64,000 nt of DNA from positions 20,648,635-20,712,634 of the forward strand of contig JAJKFL010000005.1 of assembly GCA_021186555.1 (NCBI GenBank), given 5' to 3'. Source of the stretch: Reticulitermes speratus (Eukaryota; Arthropoda; Insecta; Blattodea; Rhinotermitidae). Each line of letters starts with the position of its first letter. Within the stretch, counting starts at the first letter, position 1. The notes under the pieces are model-generated. The model made no database searches, was not told the DNA's origin, and saw only the letters and a list, made by a program, of their open reading frames with translations. The translations under genes were made by a program, and so were the position numbers. Positions 1-11,905 of this stretch are shown here, piece by piece.

Positions 1-3000
1 TCCTTTAAAAATGTTAGGATGTGACAGATATTTAGCAAACCAAAAGAAAACATACTTGCTGACTGCAAAGTGTGCGGTTAGCTTTAATTAAGACAATTGA
101 TATGTATCGGCAATAAACGAACATCAGGGCCAGTGAAGTAGGACACCGCGTTACGAAGAATGTTATATAATGCGTAAAACTTTCCATTATTTCTACCTAG
201 CTCTTGTTTTTATTATTTTATTAAGGGTTAATTTAACGACTCTGATAGAATAGAAGGGTGACTGGTGAATACTAACCTTAACACCCTTAAGGCTGCCGAA
301 AGGGATAGATGCCTAGACACGCGCTACAAACCGTTTCATTTATAGCTTATTTAACGACGCTACCCCTCCAATGATATCTCCACCTTGCTGTGGTGGGGAG
401 GCTTGTGATTTCCTGTGACCCTGAGAGCTAAGTTTGTGGTAGCGTTGTTACCTGTAGGGTTTCCCAAGCCGGACAGATCAAGAGGGTAGGAACCAGAAGA
501 AGAGAGATGCCTAGGAGAAGGGAATTCCAAATTTATCTAATGCCGGAAGCAGTGACATCAGTGGCAACTTGAAGCACAGAGCAATGATGCTCGAGATGGT
601 TTATGATCGTGTAGCAACAGGCGTGACCAGAGTGGTCTGAACGGCTGCTGTACTGCGATGTGGAAAGCAAATGGAAAAACTACCACCTTATTACGTTTCC
701 TGGATAGTCTCTTTCCAAAAATAGAGACAAATGCGAGATGCTTCCTCTGGAGACAAAACAATCCTGAGGTAAACTACTCCCCATTCGGATCTCCGGCGGA
801 GGGGAGGGGAAGTTTTTGTAGAGGACATACCACTCAGTAGGAATTAAGCTTTTAGTAGCTCAGTGTGTATAGTTTCGAAGAGAAGGATAATTAATTAATT
901 AGTAAGACTGTGTGGAAGGAAGCACATCTTGTCTAAATAGAGGTTTGGAGGGATGAAGGAAAAACACGAAAATCTACGATGAACGCCTTTTGGTCCAAGA
1001 ATTGAAACTACGACCTTCAGAATGCGAATCAAAACTACTGCTCACTCGCCTGCGACATTTTTTCACGCTGCCAGATATACAACTTTCTCAATAAAACTTA
1101 GGTAGCCACTTACCCGTTTTGTTACTGATTTTGTTTAAATATAACCTGGACGCAAGTGTTAAGCGGAAGTGCTGTTAACGCAAAGGTCTATGTGAAATGA
1201 AATTGTATCGTTTCTTAAGTTGCTTGTACGATAACGAGGATCAACATGTGAATTGCCTCTTGCCTGGGCGCCCTTTCTAATTAAGTCGATTTAAAGTAGC
1301 CTGGCTGCCTCGTAGCTCTGCTCTTTTCAAAGTGACATTTCTTCCCGAGAACGGGAGCTCTTAAGCGTATCTCTTCACCCACAACGGGAGAAGCAACGAT
1401 ACCTTAAAAAAGCACTCTGACTAGCCGGATGAGTGAGGTCATTTGTTGGGGACATAAACACTCTAGCAGCCACTAACGCGTTATCGTCACTCGTGAAAAA
1501 TATCTTGTTGATGCCGACAAAGTGGCAGCCTTAGGAAGCCTCATCAAGTTTGGTTAAACAATTAAGAACGCCCAGGAATTAAACATTTACAGTATCTATC
1601 TCTTATATCTTCAACACATATTCCGTCCCCTTTCTGTATCTGTCGTAATATCAATCCATACACGGAAAGAAACCATAAAAATATGTATACACTTTATTTG
1701 ACTTTATTAGGTAGACGTTTGTCTTCGTGTTATTCGTGTAATATACTCGCACTATATCTTACAAAAGCATGAAGACTGAAATTCATCTAAATTATATATA
1801 AAAATTGAGCTCCTACCTCACTGAGAACAAATTCTGTTTCTGCTACGAAAACTAAACGGTCAATGCTCGATCGATATTTACTGTGAGAAATATCAGAAAC
1901 GCATAATTTTACTGCGTGTGTATGTGTGCGCGCCCGCGCTATCTCGTGTAAATTGCAGGAGTTCTACAAGTTACATTATTTGGTACATACAGTCATCACA
2001 GCGCTTTAAACGGTTGAATTCACTTTAAAGTGCGGGGTTTCTCATTGGAAAATTTAATTAGTTGACCGAGCAAGAGATCCTTTGTTTGCAAGGAGCCAGC
2101 AAGTTCATTACCATAATTGCACCGAATCCTCAGGCAATTTAATACAATTATCATCATATTTTTCCGAAGATGCGTTTTGTTACTTTCCTCCTATTAAGCC
2201 TGTAACTTGGCCTTTTCTCATCACTTTTCCCGACCACACTTTTATAAGAATTTTACATTTTTCACGCATGTGTTACACATTTCGCCTCTTTTATTTTCCT
2301 TAATGCATTAATCCTAAGTGTTTCTAGGTGTTCTATACACAGACTGTTTTGCGTTATTTGTATGGGTGTGAGTTAGATCATTTAGGTATTTAGCTCCAAG
2401 CATTCATACAACTTACTCTCTGTTCTCTGGCGCTCCCATTTGAAGGATTATTTGTCTTGATACTTACATCAGACTACTCAGTTCATAGTGGAAATGTAGC
2501 CTAATCATAATTATAAATATTAATAAGACACTGCCCATTCTCTGAGGCATGAACAATATACACTACCTTTCGGAAACAGCGCGATCTTTTGCAGCGTCGT
2601 GGGTATTACTGCTGCTTCAGACAACAGAAAAGGCCCCAACGTAATATTATTATAATTAATGACGATTTTCACATTTATTTATAGAGGTTTTTTTAAATTT
2701 CCAACAGCCTTTCTACTCCTTATAACCATTTACCAGTCATACGCTTTTCGACGCTTAATTCACTTTACCACCACTGACTACTTTAACCTTTTAACATGTG
2801 CTTGGCGCTATAACATTGCCAAGCACACGTTAACTAGGGTATAGTAGGTGGTCGCTGATGACAACGCGAATTAATTGTTCAAGGCTTATGACCATTGAAG
2901 TATTATAAGGTGTAGAAAGGCCGTTGGCAATTCCAATAATCTTGCATTATTCAAAACCAAACGGTATGCATACCATAAATTACATTAATAGTCACTACGC

Positions 3001-3310
3001 ACGGACTCTTAGCTTTTCGGTTTCAAGACGCTGTCGGTATTTCGAGGTTTCAACACACCTTAAACCTACAGTAGCGGGAAATTTTTACATTCGTATGCGC
3101 TAGCTAACAGGTTGAAATATCGACCGTATCAACTAAAAACGTAATGAAAGTATCATTTATGTTTTCCGCCGTTATTTGCTATTCTTAAATCTCATAGGTT
3201 TTCTCTTGTCTTCAATTACTCAACCAATCTTTTAGATACATGTCATCTACCCTTGTCTACAGAATGCATCATCCATCTTAAATAAGTTTATTGATCACCC
3301 TTACAATTTT
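1..3310. other. Non-coding stretch, no gene recognised
   Basis: The open frames here are at most about 73 codons, AT-rich and resemble no family I know. The block around 345-362 (TTATTTAACGACGCT) recurs in similar form near 21533 and 45577, so part of 280-540 probably belongs to a dispersed repeat. Positions about 1000-1060 look faintly like a reversed tRNA-derived SINE head, but too weakly to call. Nothing else is visible. Confidence 0.5.
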
Positions 3311-3373
3311 AATCACTATTTCAATCTATACAGAATAAACACAACACTATCTTCGTGCTCCATTTTTAATTAT

Positions 3374-3412
3374 CCTACAAAAGGTTTCGGCTACTTACGC
3401 TGGCCATCACCA
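3374..3412 (-). ncRNA. Degenerate hammerhead-like motif
   Basis: Read on the minus strand, this has CTGGTGA where CTGANGA is expected (one core change), then a 3-bp GGC/GCC stem II, then GAAAC. It is the mirror partner of the motif at 4146-4191. The core substitution makes self-cleavage unlikely. Confidence 0.35.
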
Positions 3413-4145
3413 GGTAGAAACTCACAAGATCATAAAAGAAACGTGGATGCTGAAATGGAGGCCTCCCCATTACAGTTAAAATTATAATTATAGAATTATG
3501 ATATTAGGAAGACACATAATTACTTATTATTCCGTATAAGGACTAATGTGCTTTTTGCATATGTTCTCGAGGTTTAAAATCGCCCAAGTACAGTCATTAA
3601 ATATATAAAGATGAAAGGGATCTCTGTATTATACTTAAAAAGTGAGTAGTGGATCAGTGCAATGGTGTGTTCTCAGTTTTATTGCAGACGTTATACTTAC
3701 AGACACTGTATAGCTTCTGCTGAAAGGGACGTTCCTAGAAGACTTCCTTTTAGAACATCCTGTGAAAGTTTGACAGCTCTATGGTACTTTTTAATACAGG
3801 AGTTAGTGTTTTACATATTCTTCACAGCTTGTAAAGTATACGATGCGTTGGTATGTGTGCATATAGCGTGCACTCTCGTAGATGTTAGGCCTATTTGTTT
3901 CGAGCGCAGTACAATACTCACGTTTTAAGTATAATATAGGGATCTCGTTCATCTATTTATATTTCAATGGCTGTACTTGGGCGATTTTAAACCACGAGAA
4001 CATAAGCAAAAAGCATATTATTCCTTGTACGGAATAATAAGTAATTATATGTCTTCCTAACATTAAATTTTATAATTCTAATTTTAACTCTACAGGGGAG
4101 GGCTCCACCTCAACATCTACTTTTCTTTTACGATTTTGTGAGCTT

Positions 4146-4191
4146 CTGCCTGATGATGGTCAGCGTACGTAGCCGAAACATGTTGTAGGAT
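4146..4191 (+). ncRNA. Hammerhead-like motif, intact core, weak stem I
   Basis: CTGATGA (4150-4156) is followed by one unpaired T, a weak stem II (GGT with GCC at 4172-4174), GAA (4175-4177), then ACA-TGT-TGT forming a 3-bp stem III, with A4187 at the cleavage-site position. The bases that should form stem I (CTGC and GGAT) pair poorly. The core is therefore complete but the fold is compromised. Confidence 0.45.
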
Positions 4192-4251
4192 AATAAAAAA
4201 GGAGCATGAAGATAGTGTTGTGTTTATTCTGTATAGATTGAAATAGTGATT

Positions 4252-7200
4252 ATATATACGCACAATGGGATGATAATTCCAAAAATTGCTTACTATTTTA
4301 TGTTAAGCATGGGATATTTTAAGTCAGGTATTACGTGATTTTAAAATTATTTTATAAATTTCTCCTCTCTTGATAAAAACAGGGTTCTCAAATGCATTCT
4401 GCTATGTTTTTATTTCAAAATGATAAATCACTTTTCAAACCTGTTAAATTCATAGTTGCAGTTATTTTAATATTCCGGTCATTACCTAATAATATTTTCC
4501 ATACATTCCGTATTGTATCCAAAGTAAATTATACCCTTTAAATACGTGCCTGTTACTGAGAATTTCAATCCAGTACGAAGCTGTGGGCCTTCCTGCGCTC
4601 GTGATTCAGTCACGCAAGCAAGTCAGTATTAGCGTGCCAAGCAGCGTGGCACTTTCCTTCCACTCTGGCAGTAGTCAATGTAAATTGATTGGCCAATCTG
4701 TGTTCCTTCTTTACCACGAACAATGTTTAGTGCTGCTTATCTTGTAGACTACACATCTTTTAATTAGTCATTACCCTCCTGCTGAGTTGATGAGCTGGTA
4801 GTGATGTCAGCATCATCCAGCATCTCGTGGATGTAATTTGCGAACGGAAGTCACTCTGGTGTCGGATGTGGGCGACGCCCTTTGAGTTTTGTGACCTTGG
4901 GAAGCAGAAGAGAGGCACAAGGCTTGTACAAAAGGAACCAAAAATTGTTATGGGACCTGAAGGATTGGATAAACGTGCTTGTAATTTTTACGGCGTTCTT
5001 TTAATTTCCCATATTTTACTTTATGTTAAGTTCATCTGGATTCGATTTTTAGGAAACCTTTACGTTTATTACGCATAGGTTTCATGTTGGACGCCAGACG
5101 AGACATTCACTGCTAAGATGTCATGTTTTATTTCGAAAATCTGTAGTAATTTCCTTATATTTCTATTTATATCTTCACATTTTTTTGCATTTAAATTTTG
5201 TTCACATCACTAATTCTCACCTGAAAAACGTTTGTCATTCTTCTTTCTACCTTCCCTTCTATCGTCCTTTTTATTTGACTTTCTTCCGGTTCACTCATTT
5301 TTTCCTTCTTTCTTTATCTCTTTTTATTTCGACTTTAAGTTCCTTTTTTGCGTTTCGTATTCCTGTATTTCTTTCTGTCTGCCTTTTTTAGTAGGCCAGT
5401 CAATCTGAAATTTGTGGCGACACAGTGGCATTGACACACGTTTACTACGAGTATTTCGGTTTTCCCCCGTTATTATTATTTCACCGGTACTCCATGCAAT
5501 GACTCATCGATCACTGACGCTGTATAATCTTAGCAATTGTCAACGTGTTTAAATAAAACACTTCTCTCTATTTTCTTCTGGCACGCATTGAAAACGACAG
5601 ATTGAATTATGAACGATCAGTGGATAACAGCTTAGATGTCAGAAAATAATTTAAATGCAGTATGCGTTTATCTTGCCAAATCTTCAATCCTGTATGTATC
5701 AGTCATGGCTCTGTTAAGTCTTGGCAGCGGAAATGCGGACTGAGAGCCCATTATTTATGGTAGTACATATTCCGAGCTGATTTGCAACGCTCTACGTACC
5801 TCGACATGTCTTAGTTACAGCCTTCCATAAGGTTGCCCTTTTACCGTCTACGGCATAACTCATAGGAATAGCATGTCATTAAGGCCTTAAGACTTTATCC
5901 ACTTTTATGTAGTTCTGTAAATCTCAACAAGCTATCAAACAAGAGTTACTCGACAGTTTGTACAGTGCCACGACTAGGAGTAACTAACCGCACGGTGGAG
6001 GCCTTCCTTGAAAAGTAAGCCAATCAAGAAGTTTTCTTATGTTATGAGACACTAAAGAACACATCGTGTTCAGAAAATGCCTGCTATTAGACTCTGCCCT
6101 GAGCAAGCTGAATTCAGTTCATACCCCGACTATCTAGGCTATTTCTCCACGATCCGTTTTCGCGTTATCCTCCATCTACGCCCGGGTGATCCAACCGTCT
6201 GTTCCTCTGGAGGTTTGCCGCTGTAATTTTACACGCACTTCCCATTTCCCCCATGCGTGCTACATGACTCATTCATCGCGTGCTCCTTTATTTAAGTAAT
6301 CTAACTTCACATGAAACGTACCAAAAAGTAACGGCATGTGAATTTGACAGTAGATTTCAGACTACTCACTACAGGAAGGTTTGTGAGATTAATCAGGCTG
6401 AAGCCCAAAGGAGGAAAATAGATGTTTTGCAAGACATTTTTGAAGTAGGGTTGGCCTGGAAAACCATTTCGAGAGTGCAGAGAAATTCTTTCGCATGTGG
6501 AAACCTGGGTTTACTAGCACAATATTTCCGATTATTCCACTGACGTCTTAGCGTCCCTTATAGGTTGGTGTCCCGGGCAGCTTCCCGGCTGGCCCGCTCC
6601 CTATTCTGGCCCTGTTTATGCATATACAGGCCTACAGATGGACGGACAGAGCGATTTCAGTACTCGGTCCATAAGATGCGAACGCTCCTTAGAGGGAGAA
6701 GAAAATTATTTTAAAGGAGAAATGATAAAGACTAGGAAGTATGCGAGAAGAAGCCTTCATACCTGAAAGTAATAGAAGACTATTATGCTGAAGATCGGAG
6801 ATTGAAGGGGAAAGAAGAGCGAATGGAGAAAGTAATGAAGGTATGAGATTATAGAGAAACAAGTTCGGCCATGTACGTATAACGTAACATTGTGGCGCGT
6901 TTTCGTAACCATTGTTGTAGTGGAAGAACAACAATGCAGTCCGTATTTGTTGTTGAGCTACGCGTCACCGTCAACTATATACAATATTGAGTGGTGCACA
7001 ACAATGCTTTTGCGGCAAATTTATGTCGCCGGCAACAATAAAACTTACGCATGTCTTCACGTAAAATGTCAGATGCTGCATTGAAACAAAAGAAGGATCG
7101 TTTGCTCATGGCCTTCCTTAGATCTACAATCTTGGCTAAACATATCCTAATGACGTATAAGTCGTTACGCAGTTTCTCACTTTTTGTAAGTGTTGCCGTC

Positions 7201-8337
7201 AACCATTTTACGAGATCAAACGGAATTAATCAGTCATGAAGCAATAAATATTAAATATTATGGGTGTGTCTGTATTCTTGCCTTAGTTATCCGGCATATC
7301 CTCTACAAAATATGTCTGAAATATTTCTCATTCTAAGGAAAATTCGGCATGCTATTGTTATAAATTTGCGTAGGTCTTTATGTAACGTACCCGTTATTCT
7401 CGTCATATTTTAATGGCACTTGAATTTTCTTGATGGGTTTTCGAAAAATCGTGAAATATATAATTTAATTAAAATCGAGTGGGAGCCGAGGTCTTCCATG
7501 CGGACAGACACACAGACAGACGGATGGACAGATATAATGAAGCTGATAATCGCGTTTCGCAATTTTTTGAACGCGCCTAAAGATTTTGGTGGCAGCAAAA
7601 AAAAAAAGAATTTAAAAATTAGCGTTAGCTTTAATAAATGCTTGGGCTGTATTGAGACAGGGGTAGTTTGGTGGGGAAAGAGAGAGAATGGAAATGGAGG
7701 TAGGGACGTAAGGAACATGATATTAAATAATAGAAAGGAAAGAAAATGCCCGCGCACTTTATCTTTATGCTGCCTCATTTTCAAAACGGAATCTAACAAG
7801 CTGGGTCCACCACTGATGAATGCTAGTATTGGGCACGTGTGTTTTGCTAATGTTCCATTCACCTCAGTAAATGAGATTTTGAAATCCGTTGATTATCAGT
7901 TGTTGTCGTCATGGTTGTATGTATACGGACGTACTTGTCTGTAGATTCGCTAACCGAAGAGTAGTCTGAAGGCCCCTCATCTAGCTGTTGCTGATGCTCG
8001 CGGATACTAGGGGCATGTCAAGCGCGAATTGTCTACTGGTTCTCTTCTTAGGGTGTGGCTGGACACAGCCAAGAGCTTTGGAACTAGCCTACCACATTCT
8101 CGGTATGAAATTATCTCCAACAACTCACCAGTGCAAAGTACATTATTTTGAGCCTCCTAACTTGCTGTTACACAAACTAAGCAGCTTATATTATAATGAA
8201 ACCTGTTTAAAACCAACTGGTGGTTTATTCTTATATTTTACAACTCCGAACGTATTGCTAAGTTTATGCAGCCTCGATTGATCAACATGATTGTATATTT
8301 GTAACTGAGTACTGCTGTGACGACAGCGGTGTTCAGT
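4252..8337. other. Non-coding stretch, no gene recognised
   Basis: No frame resembles a known protein. The longest is 174 codons at 7420-7944 (+), overlapped by 150 codons on the other strand. It passes through a GACAGACACACAGACAGACGG-like simple stretch (about 7503-7530) and an A-run near 7597, and I do not regard it as a gene. The block 5461-5575 resembles 13030-13110 and is probably a dispersed-repeat tail. Positions 4687-4700 hold a GATTGGCCAATC palindrome. Confidence 0.5.
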
Positions 8338-8590
8338 TCAGCAATATAGGATATATACGAGATCTGCGCTGTTCTGGGATATTACGCAGCGTCGAGTGGT
8401 AAATTTTACCGACGTTTCGGGACGAACTATCGGTCCCATCTTCAAGGATCAAGCATTCCAAAAAATTCTTGGACTGCTTGGCCCTTGAAGATGGGACCGA
8501 TACGTTGTCCCGAAACGTCGGTAAAGGATTACCACTCGACGCTGCATAATATCCCAGAAGAGCGCAGATCTCCTCAATATTGCGGTGGAA
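8338..8590. mobile_element. Foldback element of the ACGTCGGTAA type
   Basis: Two arms of about 110 bases (about 8338-8452 and 8481-8588) are near-perfect reverse complements around a short spacer. Outer blocks include GAGATCTGCGC and its complement. Each inner block carries GGGAC/GTCCC inverted around 9 bases and then GAAACGTCGGTAA. The same element occurs at 16130-16337. It is a repeat unit, so frames that run through it are not genes. Confidence 0.8.
8483..8527 (+). ncRNA. Degenerate hammerhead-like motif
   Basis: The block has TTGAAGA (8485-8491, the first core C replaced by T), one extra T, a perfect 5-bp GGGAC/GTCCC stem II, GAA (8512-8514), and AC/GT closing a small stem III with A8523 at the cleavage position. 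The mirror copy is on the minus strand near 8409-8446. The altered core suggests loss of activity. Confidence 0.4.
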
Positions 8591-8726
8591 GCCTGAAATC
8601 AAGGATATTATGTTAATGGAAGTTACTTCGAAATAGTTAATTCTCATTACGTGTATCATTCTGTGTGCAAGAAATTTTATTTTATGTCAATTCGCATAAC
8701 GTTTATGATATTTATTTAAATTAAAG

Positions 8727-8944
8727 TTTTCTCCTACATGATTTAATAGCAAGGTTTATCTTGAGAGAGATGATTACACAACCACAAATGTGAACCTACC
8801 ACTGGTTTTACAACTACAGATTGGTCTGCTGTAAAGGTTTTAAGGTTGTGATGTTGTTGTAAAACCGTTGGCGGGTCTCGATTTGTGGTTGTTGAAAGAT
8901 CACCCTAAAGAAGATCCTCGAGATCGAAACATGTAGGAGAAAAA
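8727..8944. mobile_element. Small eroded foldback element
   Basis: TTTTCTCCTACATG (8727-8740) is mirrored by CATGTAGGAGAAAA (8930-8943), and inner blocks such as ACAACCACAAAT (8775 region) and its complement (8880 region) are also mirrored. The arms are much more diverged than in the other foldbacks. The right arm holds a hammerhead-like block. Confidence 0.6.
8901..8939 (+). ncRNA. Degenerate hammerhead-like motif
   Basis: CTAAAGA (8905-8911, core G5 changed to A) is followed by one extra A, GATC-CTCGA-GATC as a 4-bp stem II, GAA, AC-AT-GT as stem III, A8935 at the cleavage position, and GGAG pairing three of four bases with CACC (8901-8904). The architecture is complete but one core base is wrong. 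Confidence 0.4.
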
Positions 8945-10011
8945 TATGATAAACAGAAGTCATGTGTACTAAGATGACATAAAAATTATTGTATATAGAT
9001 TAATGGTGTTATAGAACATGGTGATGATTGAAGGGTATGTTTGGATATAGGAGAGAGGAAGTAACAGTATGAAAACAACTACACAATGAGGAGCCTAATA
9101 ATGTTTACTCTTTTCCGGATATTGTTTGGATAACATTATTGAGAAGGATAAAGTAGGCAGGACTGCTGCCACGCCTCTGAGAGATGAGAAATTTATACAT
9201 GTGCAAATTTAATCCGATGGCCCGAAGGGAGGAGACCAGTTGGAAGTCGAGGGCGAAAGTGTAAATGTAACATTAAAAGTATCTTAAAGAAAAGGTGTGA
9301 GTGGATGTCTGCTGGATTAGTTTGATTCATTGGCTCATCATAATTTCCAGTAGTTTGTTTTGTGAGCAGACTAATAAACCTGTGATTTCGATAAAGGGAG
9401 ATGGGTTTCATGAGCACCTGAGTGAGTAGCAGAAGCTGATGGACTGCTCTATGGCGATAAGTTTATTATTTATGAATGTATGTATGTTCTTCAGCTACGT
9501 ACAACATTTTTTTCTATAATATGGGCGGGGAAGTAGACAAGACGGTGTTATTAATGTCTGGCAATTACCTACTACTGAGTTTTGCCTACCTATTTGCGAC
9601 TTATATTTATTGCGGCCCGATTTTTTGCCATAGTTTGGAGTTTGTTCTGTCGTTGCTTGTGAAATAATAACATATTCAAATTTCGCACATTTTTATTCTG
9701 TTTAGTCTTGTTTGTTTTCTGCCTTACAGCACGATTCAAGCCGTTGCTGCCTCTAATTCCCCACGTTGGCGTACTTTAACAGAAAACTCCTTAGAAAAAA
9801 CTGCAGTCCACCTCTGGCGTTTGATTTTACAACAGAACACAGAAAAACGAGGATAAGTATTTATTCGGCTATTAAGTTGCGAAATCCTTAATCCAGTGTT
9901 TACGCATCCTACCACCGTGCGCATTTGAAACTATGTGGTTTCCGGTTTAAGCACAAAGGCAGACACGTGCATCACAAATCGTACAAAGTCTTTTAGAGCT
10001 CCTTTATGTCG

Positions 10012-10212
10012 TTGTGAAGCCGGAGTAGCGTGGGCGTTATATTGAATAGGCTATGGGGTGGACAGCCCGGTGTTCGATTCTCGGTATGATCTTCTTCAAA
10101 ATATCCATAACGTCTCTGGGTCCCACCGGGCCTCCTAATATGTAACGCCGAGTTATTTCCCCGGGGCAAAGCGGCAAGGGCCTGAAGCTGACCATTATCA
10201 TCCACCTAATGC
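10012..10212 (+). mobile_element. tRNA-derived SINE (family C)
   Basis: The head contains a B-box-like GTGTTCGATTCTC (about 10071-10083). The body contains GTTATTTCCCCGGGGCAAAGCG, the shared family-C block seen reversed at 34.2, 57.7 and 63.4 kb. It ends near GAAGCTGACCATTATC. Minus-strand frames through it are artefacts. Confidence 0.6.
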
Positions 10213-10325
10213 CGAGGTTAAGAACTGTATTTCTAAACTTAATATTATTCATACCGTACATTTTAACTTTATATTCACAGTCCGACAAATGTACAATTCA
10301 ATCGCATTAACTGTGTAATTTCACT

Positions 10326-10370
10326 GTCCTACATGTTTCGAACCCTTAATTTGGGTTCATCTTCAGGGAC
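10326..10370 (-). ncRNA. Hammerhead ribozyme motif, complete
   Basis: On the minus strand this 45-nt block has every hammerhead part in order: GTCC (stem I), CTGAAGA core, one unpaired T, GAACCC/GGGTTC (6-bp stem II) around a 7-base loop, GAA, AC-AT-GT (2-bp stem III), A at the cleavage site, and GGAC closing stem I. It is an exact mirror of 10471-10515. Very short stem III is typical of hammerheads in Penelope-like retroelements. Activity is inferred, not shown. Confidence 0.7.
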
Positions 10371-10470
10371 TCATTATCTCAAATCACACACTATTTACAC
10401 CAACTGGTACAATTGTTTACATGTAATTATTTACCAGTTGGTGTAAATAGTGTGTGATTTGAGATAATGA

Positions 10471-10515
10471 GTCCCTGAAGATGAACCCAAATTAAGGGTT
10501 CGAAACATGTAGGAC
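10471..10515 (+). ncRNA. Hammerhead ribozyme motif, complete
   Basis: GTCC (10471-10474) pairs with GGAC (10512-10515) as stem I. CTGAAGA (10475-10481) is the conserved core. GAACCC (10483-10488) pairs with GGGTTC (10496-10501) as stem II. GAA (10502-10504) completes the core. AC and GT (10505-10510) form a minimal stem III. A10511 occupies the cleavage position, so predicted cleavage falls after it. T10482 is an unpaired extra base between the core and stem II. The family is known from Penelope-like elements and retrozymes. Confidence 0.72.
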
Positions 10516-11735
10516 AGTGAAATTACACAATTAATGTGATTAAGTTGTACATTTGTCGGACTGTGAATATAACTGTATTTCTGTTTCCCCGTACAGAACG
10601 TAGCGTCCTGGCGTGGGGCAGGGGGGGTATTATCTTCTTTTGATAGGCATATCGATGAGCTCATAATTAGGTGATTAACAAATTAGAAGCATTTATCAAT
10701 TCTGACGAAATAATTACAAGGGAGCCACGAATATTTTATTTTTATATAAAATAACTCCAGCGTGCCACAATTTTTCTCAGGATTTTTACTAGGCCTTTAG
10801 AAATGCATAGCATATGCATCAAGGTACACGTTGAGTGATTTTGGCATCAGGAGAGGGTCCTATGTCCGAATCATGCCATTGGCGTGTGGTCCTCAGCCGA
10901 CTAAAACCTTTATTTTGGGCCTTAAACCAATCTTCCACACTTTCTTCTCATCACTGATGTTTATTTCATTAATGCAGATCTTTTGATTGTACATAGTGCG
11001 CTGAAACATCTGTTCTTAACATCAGCATGTTACCACTCAGTGGCTGTTAATTTCAGCAACACGTCTACATTGTTTAAAACGTTTCACCAATTTGTAAACC
11101 TTTCTCTTCTCCATACAGTTAGCGCTAAACTGAATTGCCATTATTCCGTAAATTTCACTAGCTTCTAAACGCACAGATCATCCTTAATATATGGTGCATT
11201 CTATCAGTAAGGCGGCCATGTTGCCCATGTCACGGAACAGCCACTACGCTGAAAAGAGATGTGAATGTGTCGGAAAGTTCTGCTGTGGTTTTCTAGGTCG
11301 TGAAGATACACAGTCAGGTCTGTGGGCTGTCACACCATTTCGTAGTCTGGTGTCAGCTTTTCTACAGAATAAACTGCCTTCATCTTTACGCTGAACTTAT
11401 CTTTCTTCCCTCCTGTCCTGCAGTATGTACTGTTGTTCAAATCCCGTATTTTATACAGAAAGATTTCTAGGATCATCAAGCCTTTTGTATGTCCCATAAA
11501 AATAATAGAGTCAACGCAGAATTGTCATGTAACTTGATATTACCACTAAGATATCACATGCCTTTTATGTTCTTTAATTTGCTACCCTAATTTATCCCTG
11601 TGAAGGCCATGAAGGCGTATGGGGAAGTGGAGTTACGAATCCACTCATTTATAACCTCGGCATCAAAAGAAGCTGAAATAAAACAAACTACTTTATATGT
11701 TCCGTTCAGCACAACCTGTATGCACTAAATATTCA

Positions 11736-11775
11736 AACACTACATGTTTCGATCTTTCGACCATCATCAGGTGTT
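11736..11775 (-). ncRNA. Hammerhead ribozyme motif, complete
   Basis: Minus strand, 40 nt: AACAC (stem I), CTGATGA core, one extra T, GGTC-GAAA-GATC (4-bp stem II capped by a GAAA tetraloop), GAA, AC-AT-GT (stem III), A at the cleavage position, GTGTT completing a 5-bp stem I. All helices pair and the core matches consensus. Confidence 0.7.
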
Positions 11776-11866
11776 TAATAAAAAATTCAATACAAGGCAA
11801 AAACATGAAATTATTTTTTGTGAGATCTCACAGAATAGTAATATATTATTATTATTATTATATTAC

Positions 11867-11905
11867 ACACCTGATGATGTTAGCATGACCGAAACATAGT
11901 AGTGT
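11867..11905 (+). ncRNA. Damaged hammerhead motif
   Basis: ACAC-CTGATGA (11867-11877) and GAA-AC-ATA-GT-A-GTGT (11891-11905) keep the core and stem I. The stem II region TGTTAGCATGACC appears to have lost one G compared with the mirror copy, leaving about three weak pairs. It is probably a decayed partner of 11736-11775. Confidence 0.45.

Larger units (their letters stand above)
3311..4251. mobile_element. Foldback element with ~300-bp inverted arms
   Basis: The left arm (about 3311-3620) and right arm (about 3935-4251) are reverse complements along most of their length. They start from an AATCACTATTTCAATC block on the left and end with its complement on the right. Between them lie about 320 bases of unrelated DNA that include an 88-codon frame (3662-3928) of no recognisable family. 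Each arm carries a hammerhead-like block: CTGATGA, a short stem and GAAAC on the plus strand near 4150-4190, and its counterpart on the minus strand near 3375-3415. It is probably a non-autonomous element related to the smaller foldbacks at 8.3, 10.3, 11.7, 16.1 and 62.6 kb. Confidence 0.75.
10271..10571. mobile_element. Foldback element with two mirror hammerheads
   Basis: This is an almost perfect inverted repeat with arms of about 135-150 bases. The left arm runs from TTCACAGTCCGACAAATG through the minus-strand hammerhead to TTTACACCAACTGG. The right arm starts with CCAGTTGGTGTAAA at about 10436 and ends with CATTTGTCGGACTGTGAA. Only about 25 bases separate the arms. The high arm identity indicates a recent origin or recent rearrangement. 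No reverse transcriptase or other coding capacity is present. Confidence 0.85.

Noticed and set aside
7420-7944. Longest open frame in the window (174 codons)
   Set aside because: It crosses a simple GACAGACA-type stretch and an A-run, overlaps a 150-codon frame on the other strand, and shows no family motif.
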